From Symsagittifera roscoffensis (taxonomy: Eukaryota > Xenacoelomorpha > Acoela > Convolutidae), in the NCBI RefSeq assembly GCF_963678635.1, contig NC_087067.1, positions 37,950,686 through 38,014,685 of the forward strand: a stretch of DNA of 64,000 nt. Direction: 5' to 3'. Positions 11,146-21,979 of this stretch are shown here, piece after piece. Both the position numbers and the translations under genes were made by a program. Each line of letters begins with the position of its first letter. The stretch's first letter is position 1. The notes under the pieces were generated by a model. It was not told the origin of the DNA and made no database searches. It was given only the letters and a program-made list of their open reading frames with translations.

Positions 11146-11379
11146 CAAATGCCTCCGGAACCACTACGCTAATTCGGAAAACGGAACCTATAGACAAGTT
11201 GCAACCGCCACAAACACTGTCGCAATTGAAATATTTTATGGGCCCGATACACAGCCTCCATAAACTTTCGCCTGCACTTGCAGAAACGTCAGCGCCCCTC
11301 CGGCCGTTGCTCAGCAAGAAATCCAACTCGCGTTTGAGGACCTTAAAACACAAATCGCAAATATAGTTGAACTAAAGCA

Positions 11380-11790
11380 CTTCAACGTACGCAAGGATAT
11401 TCGTATTGTGTGCGATGCCAGCCATAATGGACTAGGGGCGGTGCTTGAGCAACTAGGCCCCGAGGTCTGGCGGCCAATCTCGTTTGCTTCAAGATATTTA
11501 AACGCGGCGGAAAGAAAAAATTCCACAAACGAGTTGGAAATGCTGGCGGTAGTATAAGGGCAGAATATTTTCAAAATTAAGTGTTTGGAAGGAAAATTAC
11601 GGTAGTAACCGACCATAAAACGCTCGTCCTATTACTTAACTGAAACAACAAGGAAATGAGGACAATTTTTTGTCGATTGACCCGGTGGATTGATCGTGTC
11701 ACTCCGTTTGATTTTGTCATCGAACATGTGCCGAGGTCGAAAATCGGACTCACTGACAACCTTTCAAGACATCCGGTAGGGAAAGCCCAA
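11380..11790 (+). pseudogene. RNase H remnant of the LTR element
   Basis: Encodes IRIVCDASHNGLGAVLEQ, then PISFASRYLNAAERK, 'ELEMLAVV', 'VVTDHKTLV' and, after a break, IEHVPRSKIGLTDNLSRHP. These are the hallmarks of the RNase H-like domain of Gypsy Pol in their usual order. A stop follows the 'LAVV' motif near 11556, and another break lies near 11640. Confidence 0.8.
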
Positions 11791-11920
11791 GGAATAAGTA
11801 GATACGATAACACTTTTACAGTTGAGAAAACTAATTTGATCATCAAATTGCTCGGTTTTACTCCAGTAGCATCAAGCTCAATGGCTGGAAATAACGGCTC
11901 ATCTCTGTTTCAGCCAATCA

Positions 11921-12011
11921 ATATGCAAATACAAGCATCAATTGGCGCCGGATGAAGGCTCATATGCATGCGGCGAAATGACAGCCCATCAGTATGCTTG
12001 TATTTGCATAT
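11921..12011. repeat. 18-bp perfect inverted repeat inside pol
   Basis: ATATGCAAATACAAGCAT at 11921-11938 is exactly reverse-complemented at 11994-12011, with 55 bp between. It sits between the RNase H and integrase remnants and may be a small insertion or foldback element. The arm contains the octamer ATGCAAAT. Confidence 0.7.
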
Positions 12012-12463
12012 CAAGGGACTTAAATTGGAAAACCGACAAAACAGTTGGAATTATTACTGTGTGAGCTAAGTAATTATTACTGTGGAGTGTGAGCTAAGTA
12101 ATCCTTTTTATTTTACTTCTTCCAAAATGAATACCTCTTTAAAGAAAATGAACAAACTTGTTCGCAAATATCCAGATATCGTATCAAGCAGTGAAAACTC
12201 GTCGGAAATAGAGGTGGTGAAATCACACACGGAGGCCAGAATCACAGGAACGGTAGAGCCAAAAACCAACGCGATTATTTCGATTCCTTCAAAGTTTACA
12301 GGGGAGGTTTACCCGCCACTGTACCCTGCAAACAATATAATGAGTGGGACTCCAAGAGACTGCAAGCTAGTAAAGATGCAGGTTTGTTTACCCGAGTTGT
12401 TCAACCTCAAGCTGGTGGAGGCAAATTATAAAGCGGAAAAAACAATTAGAAGCTATTCGCAAC

Positions 12464-13662
12464 ATGCTAGTACTGAAGGACTCAAATTTTGCGGAAAAAG
12501 TGAGAGCCATGGGCGGCTACCTGGCGCAGTACGGTAATGACTTCCATGTGAGGGACGGTTGGCTTTGGATGGCTGGACGGCTGGCTATTCCCATCCCGTT
12601 ACGCGACCCATCATCAATCGGATCCATAGCTATCACCACGGGAAAGCCAGAGTGTTTGACGCAGAGAAAAACATTTGATTCCGTATACTCATCGAAGCCT
12701 GGCGTTGGCCGCGAAAGAGTGTGCAATGTGCATAGCGGCAGTTAAAAACTTAAAAACCCTATGCATAAAAAAATGCACAGGGATGAGTCTAGGAAATTGA
12801 ATGAATGCATTCAGCTAGATTTCTGGGGCCCTATCAAGTATTTAAACGAAACGGACAAATACGTGTTGGTAGCGGTCGATCGGTTTACCTGATAGCCATC
12901 AGCAATGATATGTAAAAAAAGTAAATCGGACAAGGTCCTAAAATTCCTTTCCAAATACATAAACACGCATGGGGTCCCTCGGAAAACTTATATGAATCAA
13001 GGGTCAATTTTTACCTCAAAAGTAGGTAAGGATTTGTGTAACACCGAGGGAATTGAGTTTGTATATTCCCCGATTAACGACCATAGAGACACCGCGTGTG
13101 TCGAACGAACCATAGGTGGTATTAAGAATTTTGTTCTAACATACGCAAAGGAGGAAAATCACGGGAACCTAGACACAATGGTTGAGAGGGCCCTTGGCGC
13201 CCTTCGGTTAGCGCCTAATGCTACGTTCAAAATGTCGCCATTTGAGGCACCTCATGGCCGGGAGGCAAATACCTTCCTACATAATCTAAATAAAAAGCAT
13301 TCGCTTCAGAACTTGAATTGGGATGAAATGTTACGTGAAAATCTGCTTGTTTAGACACTGACGAGCCAAGGGCGCAGAAAAAGCCACATCCCGCTACAAT
13401 AAACTGGAACATACGCTCGGATGTCGATTGCGATCAGGAGAATATGAACCACCCCATCAAACTGACAGGAAGCTTAGTGTCGCGTGAAGAGGCACTGAAG
13501 GGGGAAGCTAAGGATAGCAAGGGCACTCGAGCAAGAAACCGTCGCGACGATCAGAACTCTTACTTCAGCGAACAAAAGAGAGAAATCACAGGTACAAGCC
13601 AATCAAGAAACCAATTGTTAGTGAATCCAAACATACATTTACGCTTACCGACGGTTCTGTAG
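12464..13662 (+). pseudogene. Integrase remnant of the LTR element
   Basis: Encodes 'CIQLDFWGPIKYLNETDKY' and 'VLVAVDRF' (first catalytic Asp region), then 'YINTHGVPRKTYMNQGSIF' and CVERTIGGIKNF (the Glu region of D,D-35-E). The second catalytic position, normally Asp in 'DQG', is Asn here (codon 12995-12997). A stop interrupts the core near 12891, and the end of pol runs to 13662. The protein would have inserted cDNA into the genome. This copy is inactive. Confidence 0.8.
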
Positions 13663-14327
13663 TTAGAAAAAGCGGTGTACGGGGGACGGAAAAAACGGGT
13701 GACGGAAACTGGGGGACGTAAACTGCCAAGCCCTCCAAGAATGACCAGCCTGCGGAAGAAGCTGGAGAAAATGAACAAGTGCCCTGGCACTAATAAATCA
13801 GTTATGTGAAGTGTAGCGAATCAAGCGAAGTCATGGGAGGAGGATTTGGTCTCTGATTACGAGCCAGCATTACAACCGTGCGGAAAAAGAGACAAACGAA
13901 GGCGAAGGTGTTTAGAAACCGGCGAACAGTGGAACAGAGAAGCAAGCGAATAGGGGAACGGCGAGCGAGAGCACGAGCGTAAACAAACAGGTGGTGCACG
14001 GAGAGGACGGAGCAAAAAAAACGAGGCGACCCAGGGAGCAACGACTGCTGTCGTATTCCAGTCAAGATTCAAACAGCCAGGACGACACGGGCTCAAGAAA
14101 AAGCACACTCAAGAGAACGGCCGTGTCAAAATTGGGATCAGTTATGATCGATCCCATTACTCGAGACGAATGGAAAGGGAAGCCAGCGCCAGCGGAGAAA
14201 GGTCCGGACACGGCGTAATCGGATGGAGAGAAAAAAAAGAAAGAGATAAACTGAAACTTTACTTAAGCCCAAGGCGAGGGTTGACCGTAGGGTCTAATAC
14301 TGAATTTAGTTATTAAAATTCAGTTTT

Positions 14328-14342
14328 CTAAAGAAGAAGGAA
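14328..14342 (+). other. Polypurine tract
   Basis: The purine-rich AAAGAAGAAGGAA run ends directly at the TGTCA start of the 3' LTR, the expected place for the plus-strand primer of reverse transcription. Confidence 0.7.
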
Positions 14343-14550
14343 TGTCAAATATATACATATTTATGTTTAGTTCAGTTTACAGTCCGTTGTAGCAGTGACC
14401 TCGATTGTCAAAAAATGATACCTGCCAGCGGCTTTGTTACTCGCCAGTGATGCTGAAACAGTTGACCGTCTGAGTTCGTATAGATTAAAATTGACCTTTT
14501 ATAGCATCGTTAATTTCGGAATTTACGGTAATGGAGAAACGTTTTCAACA
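14343..14550 (+). repeat. 3' LTR
   Basis: About 208 bp, collinear with the 5' LTR, starting TGTCAAATATATACAT and ending GAGAAACGTTTTCAACA. It has a small insertion (TGACC) and scattered substitutions relative to the 5' copy. Confidence 0.9.
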
Positions 14551-15212
14551 ACTACTCCATAAACAACTATTCCATCGACCATAACTTTATGTGTAAACGC
14601 GAAATTTCAAATAAGATTAGTCAATTAACACCCCCTCACTTTTTCGAAAGCTGTATTTAGAAGGTAATGTAAGAAGTGACTAATTAGGTATGCAGGCACT
14701 CAGGGGCTTAGGCGATCTTTCCTTTGATACCTTTTTTTTGAAAATCGGCAGATTTTGTCCTCGAGAATCGAGAAAAACTTGAAATTTTTGCAAAAAAAAA
14801 TCAAAAATTTACAAAGCGTTTCAAAAAATTTAAATAACAGAGCCCCATCCCATGCATTGCCAAAAACATCTTTTAATAAACAGAATGTTTGAAATTTTTG
14901 AAATTGTAGCAAAACGCTTCTAGCATAACGTAGCAAATATGCCAAGCAAAATTTTTGAAGCTAAAATAGCAACGAAACTAAATTAACGATGCGAAAACAG
15001 AGCCGACAATTTTTGAGCAGAAACATGCTGAGCCGAAAAAAAGGAATTTAAAAATTTTTTAAAAGTTTCAAGTCCTCTTGAAACTACAACGAACAACTTT
15101 TGCAACTATAATGATATTTGCTTTGACCGCAAAAAATCCGTGAGGCAAACGAAAGACTGGCAATTCCAATTTTATCGGAAAAAAAATCAATTTTGTACAT
15201 TCGAAAAAAAAC

Positions 15213-15284
15213 AGGCTCCTTCCGGGGTTCGAATCCTGGAAGCAAAAGCAGCAAACGGCGCTACCTCTATGCCAAGTGAGACGG
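15213..15284 (-). repeat. tRNA-like fragment (SINE head or tRNA pseudogene)
   Basis: On the minus strand an A-box-like TTGGCATAGAGGTAGCG is followed about 40 bp later by a T-arm-like AGGATTCGAACCCCGG and then, a few bases on, eight Ts that could stop RNA polymerase III. The acceptor stem does not pair, so it is not a working tRNA gene. Confidence 0.35.
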
Positions 15285-17899
15285 AAGGTGAGAATTGTTA
15301 AGATTCAATAAAAAAGCACATTGAAAATTTGAAACAAGATTGTTTGCGGTAAAAAAAATTCACGATTACAAGACACTTACTTTTGCAGGTGCAATCAACA
15401 AATCAAAAATTTTTCACTGGTTCAACCCAAAAAGGTCTTACTATTTCAATTTCATACCGTCTCATCTCCCTTCTAAGCGCTGCCGTAACGTAAATTGAAG
15501 CATTTATAAACCCGTCTCAACAGTTATCTTATTCTCAAAAAGCACAAGCAGCGTTTTACAGCTAAGAAAGCACAAGCACAAGTGCGTTTTATAAATAGCG
15601 AACTAATTACACTTTATAGAGAGATGCTCAGGACCAATAAAAATCCACAAATTCGTTGAAACTTGCAGCTTCGACTTCTCAAAATTTCTTGACTGTGAAC
15701 ATGACAAAAAGCTACTAAATTGAGAAACCAATATCTCCTTTCTATCGGGTTCGTTTTCCCGCTGGCTAAACAAGTAGATGGGCAAAAGACAGATCAGAAA
15801 CTTTTTTAGAGACCACATTTCTATGGCGGGATGAGCCTGCAGCGCAATATCTTTTTCTAATTTTACTCATTATTACAGATGCGAAGCGTAGTCATTATTA
15901 TGAAGAAGTTTTTTTGGTAAAGCTAAGTCGTAAATAAAAATGCTCATTTGGTGGCGCTTTAGGTATTTTTCAATTTAATAGATTTAAAGCTTATTGAGGC
16001 ATAAGAAAATTAATGGCATATGTTGCTGCTTTTTTTTGGTAGTGTTAGGCCCTGTTTGAAAAACAAAACATGTATAATGAAAGCCGTAAGAAATTTATTA
16101 TTTTTCGTTTTTTTTTGCGGCGCTTTGGAAAAATTGTGCACTTTTTGCAGAAATTTTAATTTTTCTCAAAAGTTACTGTGCCGATTATTTAAAAAAATGG
16201 CACCAATGCTAAAACTGGCTGCACTTCTATTCGCTAGTCTCTTTTCCTTTTATCTCACGTTCTACAGCCTTCGAAACTTTCAGTAGATGGATTTCTGGCC
16301 TACTTGTTTTGAGTTTTTCATTTTCTCCAAACTAAATGCATAAATTTGAGGTGAAAGATTCTATCAAAAGAAAGAATTATTGGGATTTCCGTTCTCAAGC
16401 GGCTATTTCCTAAATTTGCTCGAAAAAAGTTATGGCCTCAAACAAGCCCATTTGATGATATTTTGGATTAAAATTTTTTCTCAAACATGACTCTTATAAA
16501 TCGAAAACTAAGAGTTGAACTGAAAAAAAAATTCAGTTACCCAAATCTTGCCTGCGCAAGCGGCTATGCACTGCGTTTTGAAAAAAATTCTCTTCGAAAA
16601 TATCCAATTTTTGAAATTTCACCTGTTTTTTAGTTTTTTTTTCAGAAACTAACCTGCTGATTTTGAGGTTGATAGTTTCTTAAAAATAATATGGTGCTTC
16701 AATTTTCCCTGCGTAATCTATTTTACCCTGTTTTTCATAGGAAAGTTGATATGGGCTTCGGCAAACTCCTTTTTAAATTTTTACTATTTTTTAGAAATTT
16801 TGTCACTTTTCTTGAAATCTTCAATTTAAAAATCAGGGCGTGGAAAACAAAGGCTATTCCCATGATTTACTAGAGAGAAGTTTTTGAAAGTAGGAATAGT
16901 CAAATTTTGCATTTTGATCGATTTTTGGGTTCTGCGATAGAGACTTCAATTGACAAAGCGTGTAGTAGTTTACTCCTTTCAATAGCTGCTAACCGCTACT
17001 TAAGCAGGAAAACTAGAGAGTTTGGTCCGCTTTTTGAAAGTTTGAAAAATACGCGTATCTATACTAGTACAATATTTGATTAAAAGCATTATAACACTTA
17101 GATCCAGCATTAGCTGGGCCACTAGTTTACTTCCAAGCGTCCGTGACGGAGATGGGAGGACGTAATTCTCATAATCAACAGGCCGGCTATTCTAATCAGG
17201 AATATTTATATAGTTCTATTTTGTGGTCGAAATTTTGCTGTATAACATTTGCAATTTGATAGAAGCTGTACCTGCTTTATTGGTGGCTAGAGTTAGTAAA
17301 ATAGAAAGCTAAGTTAAGAAAAAAGCAGACCATCTTTGCATAAAATGCCATTTTTTCCCAATAACCCAGCACTCATTTTTTTCTCCTCGCAGAACACCCA
17401 AACCGGAAGAAAAATCCTTCAACAAAACCCCTCAGTTAGTTTCAGCTCTCGTTTAACGGGGCAACCTCTAAATTCAGATCTATTGGATCCAGCCAAGTAT
17501 ATAGGCACCTAGAAAGCGCTACCTAGAGTCCTACTAACACGAATAGTGTCTAATTACATCGAACATGCCCCTAACTTGCGAAAACTGAATGACGCAGCGC
17601 TACTTTTTATATTCCCGTCTGAATTAAAACACGGAATTAAAATACCTCAGTGCAAGTTCTAAGAAGCAGCTAGCTGCCTCAAACTATTTTTTTTACGCGC
17701 ATCCGTTGAACCTACTCCTGATGGCCAATGTCGATTTAACACTGGTTCATAGCCCCAATTATGAAATTTTTAAAGAAATGTTCTACTGATACAAAAAAAT
17801 GAAAAATTTGACACTATCGTCCTGTTCTACAAACAATTAGCCGTTAAAAAACTCTCCGTACAGAAATTATGAACAAAATTGAAGCCTGATCACCAAAAT

Positions 17900-18170
17900 A
17901 TTTTTTGTTCAGATCTGTATCAGATATTCAGCATGTCTAAAATATGCCTGAACATATCTGATTAAGAAATGCAGCAGATGTGATAAATACAAAAAATTCT
18001 TCACGCCTGCTCATACCTGGATTCGACAAAAATATGCATGGATCACACCTGATCTCACCTGGATTAGAAATGATCATACCTGGTCATATATGGTCATACT
18101 TTGAGTAGCGCTGATCACCCAAGGGTCAAACCTCAGAAGAATGTGATCATATCTGGATCAGTCTTGATTT
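17900..18170. repeat. Degenerate short tandem motif, GATCATACCTGG-like
   Basis: Imperfect copies of a 12-20-bp motif (CATACCTGGATT, ATCACACCTGATCTCACCTGG, ATCATACCTGGTCATA, GATCATATCTGGATCAG) are scattered through this stretch. No coding potential was seen. Confidence 0.4.
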
Positions 18171-18989
18171 CAGTTTGTTTACTTTTATTGATTCTGGTCT
18201 TATATACAATCACCTTCTATACCATAAAAACTCATGTGTACTATTCTCTTAAAATTTTATGGAGAATTTTTTCATGAAAAAAATGGCTACCATGAGAGCT
18301 GAATTACAAATTTGATTTATAAAAATTAACAAACTGTAAAACCACAATTGAAAAATATTTAAAAAAATCAATAACTCAATAGATATTTTCAAATCTTCGT
18401 CTTTTTCATTTCTCAATTTTCTTCTTTTTTTTCAAAATGTCGTTAGCATTTTGAACTGTGCCATTGCTGTTTGATCAGGAATGCCTCGGTTCTGATGATA
18501 AACTAAAACAAAGTTTAACTGAACTATACATGAAACTACTTATCTAAAACTTTTGATCAGTTTTAGAAAAATAACAACTCTTTTAAGCTTCTCATACTAG
18601 CATTTCAAGAAATAATCGGGTGGTCAACATTTTAAGGGTGGATGACATATCTTTTTTTACGAACAAGTTGGCAAATTTGCTGACAAAAAATTTTGTCGAT
18701 TACAATGAAATTTTCTAAAAACCGATTGCAGTTAATTTTTTGAAGAAATTTTGTACAAAAAGAATTGCATAATATCACCACGGATAAAAAAACGACAAAG
18801 ACCCGCTCTTTGTTCTTTTTTTGTTCTTTTGTTTTCTTTTGTATTTGCGACAAAATTTTAAGGACTTTTCTCTGGATTTCAGAGACCTACACACATCAAA
18901 TTTTGCACCTATCCAGTTCACAGTTTGGCCTCGCAATATTTTTTTAAGAATTGTTTAAATAAACAGCCTCAACCAGAATCTCGAAAAAA

Positions 18990-19880
18990 AAGTGTTACTG
19001 CAAACCTTCTTTATGTGTTCTGTACAAAGCCATTTTCTCTCTCAAATAAAACTGCTCTCCCAGATTGAAGTGGTTGCAGTATCCAAAAATTACTTCGATT
19101 TGAAAGCCGCCACTTCTTCTGTAGGTTTTCTGCGTTGATTTGCAGTCAATCTTATCGATTAGAAAGAAAAATAAAGTTCGAAAAAAAATTCGAACTCAAA
19201 CAGGTACAAGGTATTTTTAAATTGTATGAAAAAATTTTTTTAACCGTTTTTTGACCTTGAGGTCATCCGTTACATCTATTTTTTGGACTAGAAAGTAAAA
19301 TTTTCAATAGGATATCACTGGTTTAATTTGATTGAAATTTTCAAGGCATGCCTATTAAACATGGCTCGCCCAATTTAACAAAAAATTCTAAGACAACAGC
19401 TGCAACCAAAACTTTTTTTGTTCTGTCAAAAAGACAGAACAAAAATATTTTATAGCAAACTTACATTACGTGTTCTGTACAGAACCATTTTATCCCTTGT
19501 GTGAAACTGGTCTCCCAGACTCTAGTGGTCAAATTATACAAAAACTTCAACTTCTAGTTGAAAGCCATGACTTTTTCTGTAGATTTTCAGCGGTGATTGG
19601 CAGTCAACATAAATTTAGAGAGAGGGAAGGAAGATAAGGTAAAAAAAAAGAATTTCAGTCGTTGATGGTCAAAAAACTTGCATAACTCAACATGTACGAG
19701 CTATTGTCAGATTATATGAGTAATATTTTTTGCCAGTCTCCGACTTTGATGAAATTGGTTAGGTCTGTTTTTGGACTATAAAGTAAGACTTACAGTAGGT
19801 TCTCACTGGTCTTACTAGCTCGAACTTTTTAATGCATGCATTATTTTCTCTAGGAAAGAAAGATTGCTCGCCCAATAAGA
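18990..19880 (+). repeat. Diverged tandem duplication, about 450-bp unit
   Basis: The stretch starting near 19010 (TGTGTTCTGTACAAAGCCATTTT) recurs from about 19460 (CGTGTTCTGTACAGAACCATTTT). Matching blocks follow in order: 'CTCCCAGA.T..AGTGGT', 'TTGAAAGCC', 'TTTTTGGACTA.AAAGTAA' and 'GCTCGCCCAAT'. The two halves are clearly related but much diverged. Confidence 0.55.
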
Positions 19881-20660
19881 GAAAACACTGTATTTGTCCT
19901 TATCTTTCTGCAGATCCAGTTTGATAACAAATATAACTAGTTGGATCTCTTGGATTTCTCGAATACGAGGTGGAGTCATACATGAAGCCGTCGAGTCTTG
20001 GACGAGACACAAAAATTTCATCAGGAAAAAGTCGTTTCCCCGCGATAACCAACTCTGTATTAAGTACATACAAAATGATTTTAACTATTCAGACAAAACT
20101 GGAAACAAATTGTCTGTCTCAATTTCATACAGAAGCAGTAATCGCTTTCAAAGGAGACAAATCATTCAGATTGCAAAAATTTCTGGAGTTTGATGTTAAT
20201 TCTGACGGTGCATATCAATCTTTAATATAGCAGTTGATTTTTTTTCTGATCACAAGTAAAATGGGAAAATTGGAATTGGAGCAAAGTTTTATAAAAACCC
20301 ATCAAACTACAATGCATAATATAGTGAATGGTAGCCGCCATCGGTAAGCTGAAAAAAAATATATTTGATTAAAAGCTTCTTCGCTTAACGCCGACAACAT
20401 TGAATAACTGCTTCCCACCATTCAAATTTTCAGCTAACTCAACATACCTTTCATTTACTTCACTAGAACGATACTCAACGTCCTGAGCGTAGTGTTAGTA
20501 ACTATGGGACCTATCTATAATTTTGCTGCCTAATTTATAATTAAATGCCAAGGAGGCTTTTTTATGAAATATCTGCTGACTGTAATTTGGGCGGAAGTAG
20601 TGCAACTGAAAGCCACACTGGCCAAAGTTCACACTCAGATTTTCGGATTTACTGACCCCG
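19881..20660. other. No gene recognised; two overlapping plus-strand open frames
   Basis: Overlapping open frames of about 90-100 codons exist at 19894-20230, but they have no recognisable domain and mutually exclusive frames. At most one could be real. I see no splice or promoter context that favours either. Confidence 0.3.
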
Positions 20661-20681
20661 TCTGTTGATAAAACAATAATA

Positions 20682-21261
20682 TTAGCTTTTAGATTGGATC
20701 AACTTTGACTTTTTTAAGGTAAAATCAAAAGTTTTTATGAATAGTTCGACCAAATTTGAATAAGACAAAATAGTTTCCCAATTCCTACTAACAATTTGCG
20801 CCAGATCATGTCCAAACGACATGATTCGAGTATGACCTCCAATGACCTGTGTATCGATGCGCTTTTCATTTGGAAGCTTTTTTATGTTTTCAGCGAAAGC
20901 GTAATTAGATGGTAAATTGTTATTATCCACGATCGTGTTAATTAGTTTATTCAAATCCGAAGCACTTTTATCAGAGAGTTTATTCCAAAGACAAAAAATT
21001 TTCATAGCTAGCTGTGTGCTGAGAAGGACAACTCGACAGTTTTTTTATTGGTTCTGGAAAAATTGAATTATTCTCAAAAAAACGTTGATGCCCAATTAGG
21101 TTCAACTTGTTTAATGGATGAAAAAAATTGCTGGGCAAGGAATCGTCATGAGTCACGTTTACCGGCAATGAAGTTCTGTAGCGATTAACCGAGTCAGAGA
21201 GGCTTGTCGCCTTTTTTAATTCAGTGCTTGAATTATTTTTGGGGGTCTCATAGATTTGCAA
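20682..21261 (-). pseudogene. Unrecognised minus-strand coding-like stretch
   Basis: Two overlapping frames are open: 21261-20980 (contains VNVTHDDSLPSNFFHPL) and 21005-20682 (contains SFGHDLAQIVSRNWETI). They overlap by 26 bp in different frames, which looks like one coding stretch with a frameshift. It lies directly downstream of the broken SET domain at 21480-21790 on the same strand, so it could be that gene's C-terminal region. No domain was recognised. Confidence 0.3.
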
Positions 21262-21479
21262 GTTTTAGCTTTGAGATAGATGTAGCTCTTCAGAATCAAA
21301 ATATGCCCATTTGTTGTTCATTTTTTTTCGTTTTTTTTGTTCAAAAAACAAAGATGTTCTTTCAAATCAATCAGATATCTTTGAAAAAACTTCTTAGCAA
21401 ACCTGATTAAGTAAATCTAACAGCAGAGTTCCGAACTGAGAGAAAAACAATCTGTTGTTAGTTGATTATTATAACCTGT

Positions 21480-21790
21480 TTTTTCATTTTTAACGAAGTT
21501 CTTGACCTTTTCCAGTTGTTTATTTTTCTCGTCACTCGCCATACAAGTCATGCATTTACACTCGTTCTTTTTGAAAAAAATTGTCGCTATATTTTACCAG
21601 AATTTCGTCACCTGGTTTCAGTCGCTTGATCGTTTCAACCCTTAAAAGGTTTTATCTGTGCTCGTGAAAATGTGCCTGGATTTTGTGGAACAATCTGAAT
21701 TAATGAACCGTAATGGTCCGAGTAATCAGTTCAGTTGGCCAGGATAGTTTCTATCCATAACCGACATATGAGTCAATTTTCCAGAATAGG
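21480..21790 (-). pseudogene. SUV4-20-like SET domain, broken
   Basis: Read on the minus strand from 21790 there is 'SVMDRNYPGQLN', a TGA where the family has Trp, then LLGPLRFINSDC. After frameshifts come LKPGDEILVKYSDNFF and NECKCMTC. These match the core SET motifs of the SUV4-20/KMT5B group in order: Q-L-W-x-G-P-A-x-F-I-N-H-D-C, then I-x-P-G-E-E-I-x-x-x-Y-G-D-x-F-F, then the C-x-C-x-x-C post-SET cluster. Functional members methylate histone H4 Lys20. Here the NHDC tetrapeptide is NSDC and at least two frame changes plus a stop interrupt the domain, so it is a pseudogene unless the sequence is faulty. Confidence 0.6.
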
Positions 21791-21979
21791 CGTAAAAACC
21801 CGATCGGAGAATTTTTTAAAAAAAGTCCAGCTGCTATATTTTGCGGTCACAGTACGCAAATTTGTAGCCGCCATACCAATCATGAACGATTTCAAAACTG
21901 TCAGAGAACTATAATCTGCAAAGCAAATTCGAAAGCACTGTTCCCAATGGTTCTTAACGTTACATTATTTCGCGAACAG

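Larger units (their letters stand above)
8696..14550 (+). mobile_element. Ty3/Gypsy-type LTR retrotransposon, inactive
   Basis: A 5.85-kb element with direct LTRs at 8696-8899 and 14343-14550. They start TGTCA and end CAACA. Between them, in Gypsy order, are remnants of gag (zinc-knuckle cysteines), an aspartic protease (DSG), reverse transcriptase, RNase H and integrase. Every coding part is broken by frameshifts and stops. The LTRs differ at many positions, with roughly nine tenths identity by eye, so the insertion is not recent. A purine tract precedes the 3' LTR. The flanking 5-mers (TAATT left, ACTAC right) do not match, so no target duplication is visible. Confidence 0.92.
14551..18985. 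other. No gene recognised
   Basis: AT-rich, with long A and T runs. Open frames such as that at 16020-16286 are hydrophobic or lysine-rich and look like chance products of base composition. Contains one tRNA-like fragment (15213-15284) and a degenerate 'TGATCATACCTGG'-type motif series at 17900-18170. Confidence 0.5.

Noticed and set aside
15213-15284. Functional tRNA gene
   Set aside because: A- and B-box-like motifs are present, but the acceptor and T stems do not pair and no anticodon loop can be assigned.
16020-16286. 88-codon plus-strand frame resembling a secreted peptide
   Set aside because: Phe/Leu/Lys-rich translation of T-rich DNA without promoter or splice evidence.
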